Source: Glandiceps talaboti
Lineage: Eukaryota; Hemichordata; Enteropneusta; Spengelidae
Direction of reading: 5' to 3'
DNA: 64,000 nucleotides
Assembly: GCF_964340395.1 (NCBI RefSeq)
Contig: NC_135552.1
Location: 5,625,981 to 5,689,980, forward strand
Positions 1 to 12,209 of the stretch are shown here, piece by piece. The notes below the pieces were generated by a model, which saw nothing but the letters and a program-made list of their open reading frames with translations, searched no databases and was not told the DNA's origin. A program made the translations under genes and the position numbers. Position 1 is the stretch's first letter. Every line of letters starts with the position of its first letter.

Positions 1-10
1 GTGCGCGCGC

Positions 11-73
11 ACAAACAAACAAACAAACAAACAAACAAACAAACAAACAAACAAACAAACAAACAAACAAACA
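11..73. repeat. (CAAA)n microsatellite
   Basis: An almost perfect run of the tetranucleotide CAAA opens the window. It is simple-sequence DNA with no coding meaning. Comparable runs occur in the foldback element near 5.52 kb and 6.60 kb and, as (GTTT)n, near 63.67 kb. Confidence 0.95.
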
Positions 74-349
74 CAAAGACACATTTCTAATATAATGTCT
101 GCCGAAATGTGCCGAGTGATAAAATAAATTTTAAAATTCATGCTTTCATGATTACCAGACTAATCCTTGGTCAAGCTTTGAATAACTGTTACCATTAGTA
201 ATCATAAATCCATGATACACGAACAGCTTGAACAAAGGAAGTGTGACTTGTCATATAAAAACCTCCATGCTTAAAATCACAGCAAAGCGTTAGTCTATTC
301 ATTTTGTGTTTCCATAAATTCCAAATGAAAATTGGGGGCACAATAGATA

Positions 350-357
350 TTTAGGTG

Positions 358-404
<47 letters not shown>

Positions 405-3400
405 GTGTCTGTGTCATCTTTTTCTAAAAATTTGGCTAGCTCAATTGTACTGAAATTTGGAATATATAATTTTTAGGGTAATAGCTAGACCTGATTAGGT
501 TTTAAGCCAGATCGGTTAATGTTTAATTAGCGAAATTTGCATATTAATGAAATCAAATAATTAAGCAATATCTTAAGACTGCATACTTCAATTTCAATAT
601 AATTTAGTATATTCGTTATAACAACACACCTTTGTCCTATAAAATTTGATGATGTACCTTACAGTGTTAACGAATAATTTGCATAATTAATTATTTTTGG
701 TAATTAGGTTATATCTTAAGAATGCATACTTCATATTCAACATAATTTAGTACATACGTTAACCATAAGAAAACACATATGTCCTATAAAGTTAGTTGAT
801 GTACCTTACAGTGTTAATGAATAATTCACATAATTAATGATTTTCGGTAATTAGGCTATATCATAAGAATACATACTAGTACTTCAATTTCAATATAATT
901 CAGTACACATGTTAACAATAACAATCGCACATGTCCTGTAAAGCTTGTTGATGTACCTTTCAGTGTTAATGAATAATTTGCATAATTAATTATTCTTGGT
1001 AATTAGGCTATATCTGAAGACTGCATGCTTCAATTTCAATACAAATTAGTACATATGTTAACCATAACAAAGCGGATGTCATGAAATTTTTGATATAGTT
1101 TACAGTTTTAATGAACAATTTGCATAATTAATGATTTTAGGTAATGAGGCTATATCTTACGATTGCATACTTCAATTTCAATACAATTCAGTACATACAT
1201 TAACCATAACAAATTGTGTATTTCCTATAAAGTTAGTTGATATACCTTACAGTGTTAATGAATAATTTGCATAATTAATTATTCTTGGTAATTAGGCTAT
1301 ATCTTAAGACTGCATACTTCAATTTCAATACAAATTAGTACATAATGTTAACCACAACAAAGCAGGTACGTCCTATAAAATTTGGTGCTATAGCGTACAG
1401 TTTTAATGAAAAATTTGCATAATTAATGATTTTAGGTAACTACGTTGTATCTTAAAAATGTATGCTTCAAATTTCGTATAATATAATACATATATCAACC
1501 ATAATAATACGCACCTGTCCTATGAAGTTTGTTGCTACAACTTTTACCTTTTAATGAGTATTTTGAATAATGAACGATATTCAGTAATTAAGCAGTATCA
1601 TGCACTCTTCAAATTCCGTATAATTTGGCACATACATTAACTTAAAGTGTACATGCAAAGGTACATACTTTTTTTCGTAATTATATTTATTTTGCCATAA
1701 AAATAAATAAAATTGCATTCATACCTCTAAATATTGCGCGCATTGGCAAGAAAGTCGCAAAAATACTTGCCCCCTTAATCCCCTGTGCTTCGACTAACTT
1801 CGGCACCGCAACCAGCTCACGAAAGGTGTCGGGGTCCCACGAGTTACAAAAGCCTTCTAAGCCTTTGTGTAATGTTTACTTATGAATTACTAATTACGCT
1901 TGCATTATAGTATTATCTGTAACTGTACATATTGTGGTGTACCAGTTTAGTCTTCCGACAACAATGGTTCCTTGGTGTTTTGTAGGCAGCACCCGCAGTG
2001 AAACATCACCCTACACATATTTCCGAGTGATATAACTGAGTAGGTAATAATGGGTGAAGGCAGTTGAAATCACGTAAAAACTGGACAGTGACGCCATACA
2101 GTGAAAGTCGGTAAATGTTACCGGGGCCGGGGTTCTCCACGCCACCGGTGTAGCCATGATCAAAGCGAAAAAAGGAAGACAAATAAAATAATTTGAAATG
2201 ATGTTTTCAAGAAAGCAAGTTAGCTTCATAAAATATTTTCATTACGATAGCATTTGTTTTTAAACAATGCGTAGTCCGATTGTATGTTTTGATTTCCATG
2301 TTGCTGGGAGTCGATCGTTTTCATTGTGATACATCACATGCATCGTCGGAATCATATCAAAGTAAAAAGACGCAACGCTCATTATAATGTTGCTATTTTT
2401 GTTTCCATTGTTTTGTCTACATGAACAATTACCGTGTCATGCCAATCACATGTCAAAAGTGGATGGACACAGCAAAGCACAGTCAGCACTAAGCTTCACG
2501 CTCCCAGGTCAAATAACTTCCACAACGTAAGACATGTCTATCCATAAAAAACTCAAACAAAAATGGTCGGAGACAATACACAATACACCACAGTACGGCC
2601 GGCTTCAGTGAACATGGGCCGTGCTTTGAAAGAAGATGAAACCAATTCATGTCACTGTGTGGATGGTAATGAACGCAGTAAAAATGAAATAAAGTACGTG
2701 TACACATAGCTTTCAAGAGGGACGGTTATCCAACAAAACGTTCTGCTCTAACGAATTTGTGGGTCTACTTTCGCGAAGATTTTGAATGGTCATAGATTGA
2801 ATGTACTGTTACAACACGCTACGTTTGAACAACTTGAGAGAATATTATGGGGAACTCTTGAAGCCATTCTCATTCTCTGTATGTTTGATGGGATGGGTAT
2901 GGAAATATTACATAATTTTCGTTTCGATTACATTGTCTGCAGGAGCTGTTTTCCACCCATTGAATAGTTATGTCAACAAAGGACGCTGGTAACAGCATTC
3001 ACTTTATGTAAACAACACGGCTTCACTAGGACATACTCATTCACTACCAGAGGAACTATCGTTACTGCTAGCGGTCGGTTCGAATGAATTTGGCTAAATC
3101 ACACCATCAGATGTTAATGCTGGAGTGTATTGCTCTACGCTTGAGGAATCTGATCAATATTCAACGTCGGGTTCTGGCGAAAACGGGTTTTGAAGTTGAC
3201 CTTCTGGTTCGACCATAATGGCTTTGCATGTAAAGATACACTGACGAATGCGTTTGTGTTCCCGAAGTGACGTCATAAAGTTCCAAATCCTGTCCTATCC
3301 ATATGCAAATGAGAGGTACTTACCTGAAGGTGCTCTGTGGCTGAGCCAAGAGTGCCTCATTTTTCGCGCAATTTCTCGTGTTAGAATTATATTGTACTAT

Positions 3401-3596
3401 TACAAACCCGATTTCCTTTATTTTTATGGCAAAATGAACATAATTACGAAAAAAGTATGTACCTTTGCATGTACACTTTAAGAAAGCACACTTGTCCAAA
3501 AACAAAGCCTGTTACCATAGTTTTTATTTTATTTTAATGAGTTATTTGCATAATTAGTGATTCCCTTACGGGAGGCATTCAGTTTAAATCTGGTTT
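350..3596 (+). repeat. Dispersed repeat family A, copy 1 (interrupted)
   Basis: The copy begins with a (CTGT)n array (358-402) followed by the family signature 'gtgtcat...ggctagctcaattgtactgaaatttgg' region. Tandem, diverged core units of about 150 bp follow, each containing versions of 'aatttgcataattaat' and 'taggctatatcttaaga'. It ends at 3560-3596 with the terminal motif CCCTTACGGGAGG and 'cattcagtttaaatctgg'. A 1.8-kb element (1646-3477) is inserted in it. The layout (tandem core, microsatellite, short hairpin-forming end) recalls Helitron/Helentron-associated non-autonomous elements such as the pearl family of bivalves. That affiliation is inference. Confidence 0.8.
1642..3481. mobile_element. 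TTAA-flanked DNA element with about 65-bp TIRs
   Basis: Left end AGTGTACATGCAAAGG from 1646 and right end CCTTTGCATGTACACT to 3477 form terminal inverted repeats, similar for about 65 bp (1646-1707 against 3417-3477). Both ends abut TTAA (1642-1645 and 3478-3481). The interrupted family A repeat resumes on the far side. A related uninterrupted family A sequence at about 34228-34260 (minus orientation) has one TTAA-containing join there, so it serves as an empty site. The TTAA target is typical of the piggyBac superfamily, but the termini are not the usual CCC/GGG. The 1.83-kb interior holds only short open frames and I recognise no transposase, so it is probably non-autonomous. Confidence 0.75.
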
Positions 3597-3811
3597 TGAT
3601 TTTTGTTATGCCTGACGATAATACTAGATATTTTGTCAAGACATACTATAAGACTTGGCAACGTCTTTGGGATATTTGTCTGGCCAGACAATAAAATGTA
3701 GCAATGTCGGTAAGGGTAGGTAGGAGGGGTTAATATTTTTGACTAGCCAGACAATTTTATATTTAAGGTTTCATGATTTTCATTCTATTACCCAAAAGAA
3801 CTTAGACATAC

Positions 3812-4050
3812 CTGGTAAGAAAGACCAATATGGTAGTTACACCCACTCTGTAGTTCACAGTCATTAATAAAGTCCAATGTTCTTATATAGACCGTCAGAA
3901 AATCATTCAGATTGCTGTTGTCATCCTTTACAAGGTCACTTGACATACTTTGGCAGATACTACGGACATCTTGCCATGTTATCGACTCAGCTCCAAAATA
4001 ATAGCAGGATAATTGGTACTGTTGCCATCCATCTTCACACTGTGGTGGCA
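3812..4050 (-). CDS. C-type lectin domain exon (N-terminal half), minus-strand gene
   Basis: On the minus strand this exon lies between an acceptor (TTTTAG, AG at 4051-4052) and a donor (CAG|GTATG, GT at 3810-3811). It enters in phase 1 like the CCP exons upstream. The translation starts PPQCEDGWQQYQLSCYYFG and continues with W-x-D-V-R-x-x-C and an L-V-K-D-D-N segment. It ends near CNYHIGLSYQ. These are hallmarks of the first half of a C-type lectin-like domain: paired N-terminal cysteines, the SCY-F strand, the W..A/V R..C helix, and a WIGL-like motif here reading HIGL. The second half (WND and the final cysteines) should be on a later exon. It is not visible in 1-3811, which is filled by repeats, so the gene is partial here. 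Carbohydrate specificity cannot be judged. Confidence 0.8.
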
Positions 4051-4469
4051 CTAAAATGGAATATATAATGGCTAAATTGTATAAACGTGTACAGTGATAC
4101 AATGGAATAAGCCAACACTGTTTCAATCAATACTTAATTGATTAGTACCTTGTTGTAAACTCTGTCAGTATATGCTGTATTGCTACCATGAACAATGGTA
4201 TGGCACCCGACAGTCTGTGTTGGGGTGACCCACAATCCCTCGAGCAAACAGACGTATGATTTTGCATGAGCACGGTCAGTCAACATGTGTATAGTATTTA
4301 ATAGTCAGTAAAAGTTATCAATTGTGCTCACATAGGATGTTTCCAAATTATCTCTTGTACACAAGATAAAATCTTCAACACATGTGTTAAAACTCTTTTT
4401 TACAATCTTTGTATAGATTGTTATGAAAGCCAGTAAGGGACATTTTGTAAAATAAAAAATAAAAAATAA

Positions 4470-4660
4470 TCTTGTGAGCACAACATAATATCTTGTGCGC
4501 ACGACTTACTATCTTGTGAGCACGACATACTATCTTGTGAGCACAACATACTATCTTCTGAGCACAAGATGCTATCTTGTGAGCACAACATACTATCTTG
4601 TGAGCACAACATACTATAAGTCGTGCTCACAACATAGTTTCTCGTGCGCACGACATAATT
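4470..4660. repeat. Outer-arm tandem repeat of the foldback element (left)
   Basis: About nine copies of a 20-21-bp unit, variants of CTTGTGAGCACAACATACTA, run in tandem. The mirror copy is at 7517-7707. The same unit makes up the central array. Open frames across it (MLCSQDSMLCSQDS...) are translation artefacts of the tandem repeat. Confidence 0.85.
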
Positions 4661-5679
4661 TTTGAAACACTTTAACACATCCTAAGGAGTCCTAATTTCT
4701 GATTGGACAATACCTTGCATTCAATGGCCACATAATTAATCAATTTTGTTTCTCCTATATTCAAGTGAATGATGACTCAATCATCGAATACCAATGTCCA
4801 ACTGTTGCCATTTGTCATTTCGCTTAGCTTGTGACTAAAAACAGTAATAGAATAGTGATACTGTGAACCCTGAAATTATACGCGCATTTTGAATTTCGCG
4901 CTTGATCGAGAACACGAAATTAAAACTGCATGGATGTATTTTATTTTGAGACGTAAGTCAGCCTTGTGACATCATTTTCATACGATGTTACTGTTACTAT
5001 GAATATTGTGAGTATGTCAGTCATCTCAAGTAAATTCATCTCAGTGAAAACTTGTCGCCAACATTTTCATCAAATCCATTGTTTTGTAGCCAACTCGAGT
5101 TTCTATTCTATTCGCATTTGGCGACTTGGCGAATGGGTAGCTGTAACCCTGTTTTGAACTTCATTCCAAAAAATGCATAACAGAGACACTGACGTGATTT
5201 GATTATCGTTTCACCAAACGTGTGACTGTAGCACATTGACGCCTGTTTGTTGACGGCTCCTGCTTTGAGAGTGAGCTTTGACTGCTTCCAGACTTTCGTA
5301 TTTTTTGATCTGGTAACTTGTCTACTTAATTGTACTATAATTAACACCAACAATATATTTGTCACAAATCACCACTGTTACAGTGTGTTAAATTCGCATC
5401 TGTAATAATAGAGGACTGCAATTGACGGATGCCCACAAAGTCATACTGCCCATCAATCCACAGGGTGCTCAGGCTCATTTAGTTCTGTTTACAAATATAA
5501 ACAAAACAAAATAAACATACATGTAAACAAACAAACAAACAAAAACAAACAAATAAACAAACAAACAAACAAAATAAACTGACAAATGAGTAGATACATA
5601 CATGAGTAAACGACAACAAACCAACGAACAACCAAACACTGCCCCCCCCGATCACATATGGAAATAACCGGTGGGTTTT

Positions 5680-6480
5680 TTTGCTTCACAAGAATTTTTT
5701 TTTTTGCTTCACAAGAATTTTTTTTTTTGCTTCACAAGAATTTTTTTTATACTATCATGTGCGCACAAGATAGTATGTTGTGCTCACAAGATACTATCTT
5801 GTGCTCACAACATACTATCCTGTGCTCACAAGATACTATCTTGTGCTCACAAGATACTATCTTGTGCGCACAAGATAGTATGTTGTGCTCACAAGATACT
5901 ATCTTGTGCTCACAACATACTATCTTGTGCTCACAACATACTATCTTGTGCTCACAACATACTATCTTGTGCTCACAAGATACTATCTTGTGCGCACAAG
6001 ATAGTATGTTGTGCTCACAAGATACTATCTTGTGCTCACAAGATACTATCCTGTGCTCACAAGATACTATCTTGTGCTCACAAGATACTATCTTGTGCGC
6101 ACAAGATACTATCTTGTGCGCACAACATACTATCTTGTGCTCACAAGATAGTATCTTGTGAGCACAAGATAGTATGTTGTGAGCACAAGATAGTATCTTG
6201 TGAGCACAACATACTATCTTGTGCGCACAAGATAGTATAAAAAAATTCTTGTGAAGCAAAAAAAAAAAATTCTTGTGAAGCAAAAAAAAAAATTTCTTGT
6301 GAAGCAAAAAAAAAAAATTCTTGTGAAGCAAAAAAAAAAAATTTCTTGTGAAGCAAAAAAAAAAAAATTTCTTAAAAGGAAAAAAAAAATTCTTGTGAAG
6401 CAAAAAAAAAAAAATTCTTGTGAAGCAAAAAAAAAAAATTCTTGTGAAGCAAAAAAAATATTTCTTGTGAAGCAAAAAAC
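5680..6480. repeat. Central palindromic tandem arrays of the foldback element
   Basis: From outside in, there are three T-rich units (TTTTTTTGCTTCACAAGAAT, 5680-5750), about 22 units of the 21-bp motif (5757-6236), then about ten A-rich units (ATTCTTGTGAAGCAAAAAAA, 6242-6480). The T-rich and A-rich arrays are reverse complements but differ in copy number (3 against about 10), so the palindrome is not symmetric at its core. All long open frames here come from repeat translation. Confidence 0.85.
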
Positions 6481-7915
6481 CCACCGGTTATTTCCATATG
6501 TGACCATTCGGGGGGGGGGGGCAGTGTTTGGTTGTTCGTTGGTTTGTTGTCGTTTACTCATGTATGTATCTACTCATTTGTCAGTTTATTTTGTTTGTTT
6601 GTTTGTTTGTTTATTTGTTTGTTTGTTTGTTTTTGTTTGTTTGTTTACATGTATGTTTATTTTGTTTTGTTTATATTTGTAAGCAGAACTAAATGAGCCT
6701 GAGCACCCTGTGGATTGATGGGCAGTATGGCTTTGTGGGCATCCGTCAATTGCAGTCCTCTATTATTACAGATGCGAATTTAACACACTGTAACAGTGGT
6801 GATTTGTGACAAAATTAAATGTATTGTTGGTGTTAATTATAGTACAATTAAGTAGACAAGTTACCAGATCAAAAAATACGAAAGTCTGGAAGCAGTCAAA
6901 GCTCACTCTCAAAGCAGGAGCCGTCAACAAACAGGCGTCAATGTGCTACAGTCACACGTTTGGTGAAACGATAATCAAATCACGTCAGTGTCTCTGTTAT
7001 GCATTTTTTGGAATGAAGTTCAAAACAGGGTTACAGCTACCCATTCGCCAAGTCGCCAAATGCGAATAGAATAGAAACTCGAGTTGGCTACAAAACAATG
7101 GATTTGACGAAAATGTTGGCGACAAGTTTTCACTGAGATGAATTTACTTGAGATGACTGACATACTCACAATATTCATAGTAACAGTAACATCGTATGAA
7201 AATGATGTCACAAGGCTGACTTACGTCTCAAAATAAAATACATCCGTGCAGTTTTAATTTTGTGTTCTCGATCAAGCGCGAAATTCTAAATGCGCGTATA
7301 ATTTCAGGGTTCACAGTATCACTATTCTATTACTGTTTTTAGTCACAAGCTAAGCGAAATGACAAATGGCAACAGTTGGACATTGGTATTCGATGATTGA
7401 GTCATCATTCACTTGAATATAGGAGAAACAAAATTGATTAATTATGTGGCCATTGAATGCAAGGTATTGTCCAATCAGAAATTAGGACTCCTTAGGATGT
7501 GTTAAAGTGTTTCAAAAATTATGTCGTGCGCACGAGAAACTATGTTGTGAGCACGACTTATAGTATGTTGTGCTCACAAGATAGTATGTTGTGCTCACAA
7601 GATAGCATCTTGTGCTCAGAAGATAGTATGTTGTGCTCACAAGATAGTATGTCGTGCTCACAAGATAGTAAGTCGTGCGCACAAGATATTATGTTGTGCT
7701 CACAAGATTATTTTTTATTTTTTATTTTACAAAATGTCCCTTACTGGCTTTCATAGATTGTTTAACACTTTTATAAAGTAGGAAAATCATCCTATAGTTA
7801 TTCTATTAATCATAAATCCAAACTATATACCCGTATCTCATCCACACGGCCGCTTTCCTGTTCACATAATTTTGACATGAAAGTAAAGTCTTTGCTGTTG
7901 ATTCGAAACACCTAC

Positions 7916-8083
7916 CTATCTCGCAATATGGTTGGGTAGAATTCCATTGTCCATCATAGCAATACAGAGTTTCTTCTCCAACCAGTTGGTAGCCCTCATC
8001 ACATGTTAATGTAAGTAAGCCTCCATGTTGAGAGGAACCATTGGCCCAACCATTGGTTGGAGCTTCTACTTCAACGCAATAAA
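7916..8083 (-). CDS. CCP (sushi) domain exon 3, minus-strand gene
   Basis: A 168-bp exon on the minus strand, with acceptor AG at 8084-8085 and donor GATAG|GTAGG ending at 7916, phase 1 at both ends. It translates from VYCVEVEAPTNGWANGS to QWNSTQPYCEI and contains CDEGYQLVGEETLYC. Four cysteines, the hydrophobic GYQL, and W-N before the last cysteine define a CCP/sushi module of about 56 residues. No stop or frameshift is seen. NGS and NST are potential N-glycosylation sites. It corresponds most closely to plus-strand exon 24021-24188. In the protein it would lie between CCP2 and the lectin domain on the extracellular side. Confidence 0.9.
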
Positions 8084-8109
8084 CTGAATGTTGGGATTAG
8101 AAGTGATAA

Positions 8110-8250
8110 ATAATATAACCTCCCGGTATTCGAATGAGTGCGACGTCATCGAAGACGAATGATTCCCCTCATGTTTGCCGTATCCCTCCGAGCCGATATC
8201 ATGAGTCCGAGATGACATAGCACGCATAACAAATACCGGGAGATTATCTA
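8110..8250. repeat. Short MITE-like hairpin element
   Basis: Ends 'taacctcccggtatt' (about 8118) and 'aataccgggagatta' (about 8243) are inverted copies flanking about 110 bp of unrelated sequence, next to CCP exon 3. It resembles a small non-autonomous DNA transposon. No family name can be given. Confidence 0.5.
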
Positions 8251-10081
8251 TTTATTATATACATAGCCCCACTAATTGTTTTTATTATGATGCCAGTTTT
8301 AAACTAACTTTACGATGAACGTGCATTAATTTCATGAAGTGATGTGGCTACAGCGCTCAGCTGTTCATTCGCGTACGTTTCAGAATGTAGTCGGCATTGC
8401 GACAGCTGTCGTCGCTACTATTAACTTATATGTTGAGATCAGTAGAATTACACCAAAGACTTGCAGGTAGGGAACATTTTGTCAATGACGGGACGGTTGT
8501 CAAGAGCAGTGACTATTTCTTTGACAAATATCGACACTTTCATCGGACAAAATGAGAAATACCGAGAGACTGACTAACGAATGGATGCCGGTTATGCATA
8601 GAACTCGGCTCATTAAATATGCTTAAACATTAATACTAGCAAGTTAATACATCGAAAACATAGTGAAATTTTAAAAATTACATTGCCAAAGTCATTCAAA
8701 TATTATTTTAATAGTTAAATTATTATAACAGACAACGATATCGCTGGTGTTCATGGAGGTTTTTACAATGTTAATGTGAGCATGTTTACGTCTAAATGGC
8801 TGTACGAAAGGCAATTGTGAAATGAGCTCTATTTGTTCACTGTTTACATTGATGATGATCTGTTTTCGGAAATCCATGAATTGAATAGGAAACCATATTT
8901 TCATACGTGTTTCACCTTTTTATGACAGCCACAATAAGTCTAGTACATGATGCAAACTATGGGGATGTCACTGGTATACCTGTGTATGTGTAGTATCAAA
9001 TCTTTTGATCAGCAAGACTTGTGGTCGAAGGATAAACTGCATATAAGACAATGTATGTTGTACAACTGAACATAGAATTTATTTATGAAAGCCCTGAGTT
9101 CGGCCTCACTCCCAAGCCAGAGCCAGGAGAGGCAGATGCTGCTATCCGCGTTCAAAACCCAAGCCCCTGAATCCGCGACGCTGTGGTCTTTACTGTAATT
9201 AAATGACAACATGTCACGCATAGATGAGCTTCCTAAAATAACAATAGGTCATGCATAATTATGGCTTCATGAAAGTGAAACAAGGGACACTAAACTTTAA
9301 TTTGAACGACATATCCAGACAAACGATATTAGTATCAATTGTCTTGACACCCACGTGGGCTACTGTAACTAGATGTTTGGCTACATGTATAAACAGCGTC
9401 ATGTCTAAACCCAAAGACAGAAATTATAAATTCATGACTGTGACATCGCGTTGTTGTTATTGATATGTTTTTTTTTTGCCTGAAGGCGATGTGGGTGTGA
9501 GGATTTTTTATCCACTGATCACGTCCAATATTCGAAAAATCATCAATTATAACCGAAGCCTTAGTTCACAGGTGTCTTATATCACAATTATTATTTTACA
9601 CTTTCGCATATTACAACAACAGCATAAAAATGCTACATGTTGATATTTACAAACAATTCAACGTAGTTCCAACCATATTACTATACTTCTCACGTCAGAA
9701 GTGTAGTAATATGAAATGTATGGATTTCATATCATTGTACTTTGGTGTTACACCCTGGGAATATGATGGTCTATGTATATAATAAGTAATTTTAGATGTA
9801 TTAATAAGAGAGGTCAGAATTGCAATACGTGCGTATTTTACGAAATATGTGATGGCTGTTGTTTTTAAATATTGATCAAGGCATTCATAAAAGTACACGG
9901 AAATGATACTAGTTCTGTGTGACTTTATGCCATTCATTTATTTAACTCCTATTTAGTATGACACCTTAACACAACGTTAGCAAGAGTAGACAAAACATGT
10001 ATTCTTATCAATAAAACAATATTCCCAAAAAGTAAAAAAAAGTCACTCGATTCCGTTACTTTTTGTTTAAAACACACTTAC
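8251..10081. other. Intron between CCP2 and CCP3 exons (minus-strand gene)
   Basis: AT-rich sequence without any open frame that looks like protein. The short open frames on both strands have no domain signature or splice context. No repeat of note was seen apart from a poly-T run near 9467. Confidence 0.6.
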
Positions 10082-10249
10082 CTATCTCACAATGTGGTTG
10101 AGTGGCATTCCACTGCCCATCGTAGCAATACAGCGTTACACCTCCAACAAGCTGGTAGCCTTCATCACAACCAAAGTTGAGTGAGCTATCGTTTTGGAAA
10201 GGACCACTGACCCAACCGTTAGTTGGAGATTCGAGTTCATCGCAATAAG
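10082..10249 (-). CDS. CCP (sushi) domain exon 2, minus-strand gene
   Basis: A 168-bp phase 1-1 exon on the minus strand (acceptor AG at 10250-10251, donor GATAG|GTAAG). It translates from AYCDELESPTNGWVSGPF to GQWNATQPHCEI, with CDEGYQLVGGVTLYC in the middle. All four CCP cysteines and the tryptophan are present. The intron upstream (10250-10480) is recognisably homologous to the intron before the dead exon at 23789 on the other strand, which identifies that exon as its partner. Equal exon length and phase across all CCP exons suit growth of the gene by exon duplication. Confidence 0.9.
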
Positions 10250-10941
10250 CTGGTTAATAGACAAGATATGTTTATAATATTGAATACTTACATCTCTAAA
10301 TATGTCCTGTATTGTTTATACAGACTTAAATATAGTGAATATTCTGTTGTGTACATATTGTATAAAGCGAAACAAAAAAAATTACGATTTCACGTTAATT
10401 TAAATGTTTCGACAGTTGCAATTCAAAGATTACCATGTCCAGTATTCATGAAACGAGAATAGAATTGAGAGACTTTTTCCACACACGTTTTTATTTTTCA
10501 AAATAGAGTAATAAAGTAAAGTACAAACTTATATTGTAGAGAATTGGGCTTTTGTATCTATTTGTAATGATGGCGCACAAAGGACATTTTAGAATAAAGA
10601 CATGCAGTACGATGATCTATGGCCATTGGCAAACCATTATACTATTTAGAACTCCAGGTTCGTGATTATTGAAAAGTAATGATCGCTGTGAGTGTTGATA
10701 TTACTTTACAAACTCAAATAAAATGTCCATTAGCATTTTTAACGCTCCTTTCATTTTAAACCACCAAATCTTAACATAACTTATAATCGTAACTTATAGG
10801 CACTTTTAAATCTCTGTTTCATAAAAAAAAAAAAAAAAAATCGTTTGAATTGGTGGGTTAACACTTCTGCAGGCTGAAAAGTCTTAATAAATACACTATT
10901 TGAAATGGATTAACACGTATTGAAAGTATAAAACATCACTC

Positions 10942-11687
10942 AACCAGATTTAAACTGAATGCCTCCCATAGGGGCAAAGCCATAGATTTTTTGGGCCTAC
11001 ACACATTGTCAAAATGCTAAATTCTAAACTATAGCTAAATACATGATGTACCACATAATTGCAAAATTATCTGAAATTTGAAGTTTGCATTCTTAAAGAT
11101 CATTAATTATTCAAATCACTCATTAAAAGTAAAGGCTATGTCAATAAACATGTGCGCATTGTTATGTTGGTATGTGCACCAAATATTATGAAATTTGAAG
11201 CTTGCATTTTTAAGATAAAGCGGAATTACGGAGCGTCATTAATTGTGCATATTATTCATTAAAACATCAACAAAATATATAGGACATATGCGTCTAGTTA
11301 TGGTTAACTTGTGTACTAAATCATATTGAAGTATGCATTTTTAATATATAGCCTACTTACCAAAAATCATTAATTATGCAAATTATTCATAAAAGCTTTA
11401 AGCTATTAAAATCCACAAACATTATAGCACATATGTGCTCTGTTTATGGATAACGTATGAACCAAATTATATGGATTTGAAGTATATGTTCCAAAGATAT
11501 AGCCTAATTACTCAAAACCATTATTTATGCAAATAACTAACTAATGTTCAATGGATGTTTACCAAAATCTAAATAGTTCTTGCTATTAGCATATGGAAGA
11601 TGTGTAGCAAATTTCATTATAATTGAGACGGCCGTTTTTAAGAAAATGATGACACAGACAAACACAAACACAGATGGACAGACGGTC

Positions 11688-11764
<77 letters not shown>

Positions 11765-11805
11765 TCGCCATTTCAATACCTCTCCTTACGGGAGTTTAAA
11801 GTGGT
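10942..11805 (-). repeat. Dispersed repeat family A, copy 2
   Basis: Starts with 'ccagatttaaactgaatgcc' and a slightly altered CTCCCATAGGGG hairpin motif, then core units ('cattaattatgcaaattatt', 'tatagcctaattacc'). It ends with a (CAGA)n array (11682-11763), 'cgccatttcaatacct' and CTTACGGGAG. Orientation is opposite to copy 1. It lies in the intron between CCP1 and CCP2 of the minus-strand gene. Confidence 0.8.
11682..11763. repeat. (CAGA)n microsatellite of family A copy 2
   Basis: About 20 units of the tetranucleotide CAGA, read as TDRQ or SVCL in open frames that are not genes. It is embedded at the fixed microsatellite position of repeat family A. Confidence 0.95.
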
Positions 11806-11872
11806 GTCAGGGAAAAGCTTTGTAATTTAAGCTTTCCTCAAGTCAGGGTAAAACAACAATCACAAAAATTAC

Positions 11873-12040
11873 CTATCCCACAGTAAGGTTCGATGTCATT
11901 CCATTGTCCATTATAGCAATACAACGTGTCTTCCCCAATAAGCTGGTAGCCCTCATAGCATCCAAACTTTAGTAAGCCTCCATGTTGCAAGGATCCATTC
12001 TTCCAACCATGAAATGGAGATTCAAGTTCATCACACCAAA
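11873..12040 (-). CDS. CCP (sushi) domain exon 1, minus-strand gene
   Basis: A 168-bp phase 1-1 exon (acceptor AG at 12041-12042, donor GATAG|GTAAT). It translates from VWCDELESPFHGWKNGSL to GQWNDIEPYCGI, with CYEGYQLIGEDTLYC inside. The partner on the plus strand is 22912-23079, nearly identical. The frame stays open upstream (TLTVTKPTS). In the plus copy an alternative acceptor CTCAG could include that stretch, but in the minus copy the same site reads CTCAA, so the shorter exon is preferred. Confidence 0.9.
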
Positions 12041-12173
12041 CTGATGTGGGTTTGGTAACTGTGAGTGTTCCCAAAATTGAGAATGGTTAAAGGAAATCTT
12101 TTCAAATGCCACACTATGTTATAAAGCTTGAAAGAAGGCTTTTCGAACCATCACACTCATTAAATTGCTCCGG

Positions 12174-12179
<6 letters not shown>

Positions 12180-12209
<30 letters not shown>

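Larger units (their letters stand above)
4422..7755. mobile_element. Foldback-type element with ~1.6-kb inverted arms
   Basis: Sequence from 4422 (TATGAAAGCC) inward is the near-perfect reverse complement of sequence ending at 7755 (GGCTTTCATA). Paired positions sum to 12177 over more than 1 kb (for example 4678 with 7499 and 5108 with 7069), then drift by about 20 bases near the centre. GATTGT sits immediately outside both ends (4416-4421 and 7756-7761), a 6-bp target-site duplication. The outer arms and the centre carry the same roughly 21-bp tandem motif (variants of AAGATACTATCTTGTGCTCA). I see no transposase. Long arms built of tandem repeats match foldback elements such as Drosophila FB and sea urchin TU. 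It lies in the intron between the CCP3 and lectin exons of the minus-strand gene. Confidence 0.88.

Noticed and set aside
2011-2967. Open frames inside the TTAA-flanked element
   Set aside because: All are under 80 residues, on both strands, with no DDD/DDE transposase motif I can see.
5658-6682. Long open frames on both strands (up to 245 residues) rich in CAHKILS, FFFLLHKN and MLCSQDT repeats
   Set aside because: They are translations of the foldback element's tandem DNA repeats. Overlapping frames are open on both strands and no start or splice context is present.
4470-7707. CRISPR-like appearance of regularly spaced short repeats
   Set aside because: The window is eukaryotic, the units are contiguous without unique spacers, and the array is palindromic.
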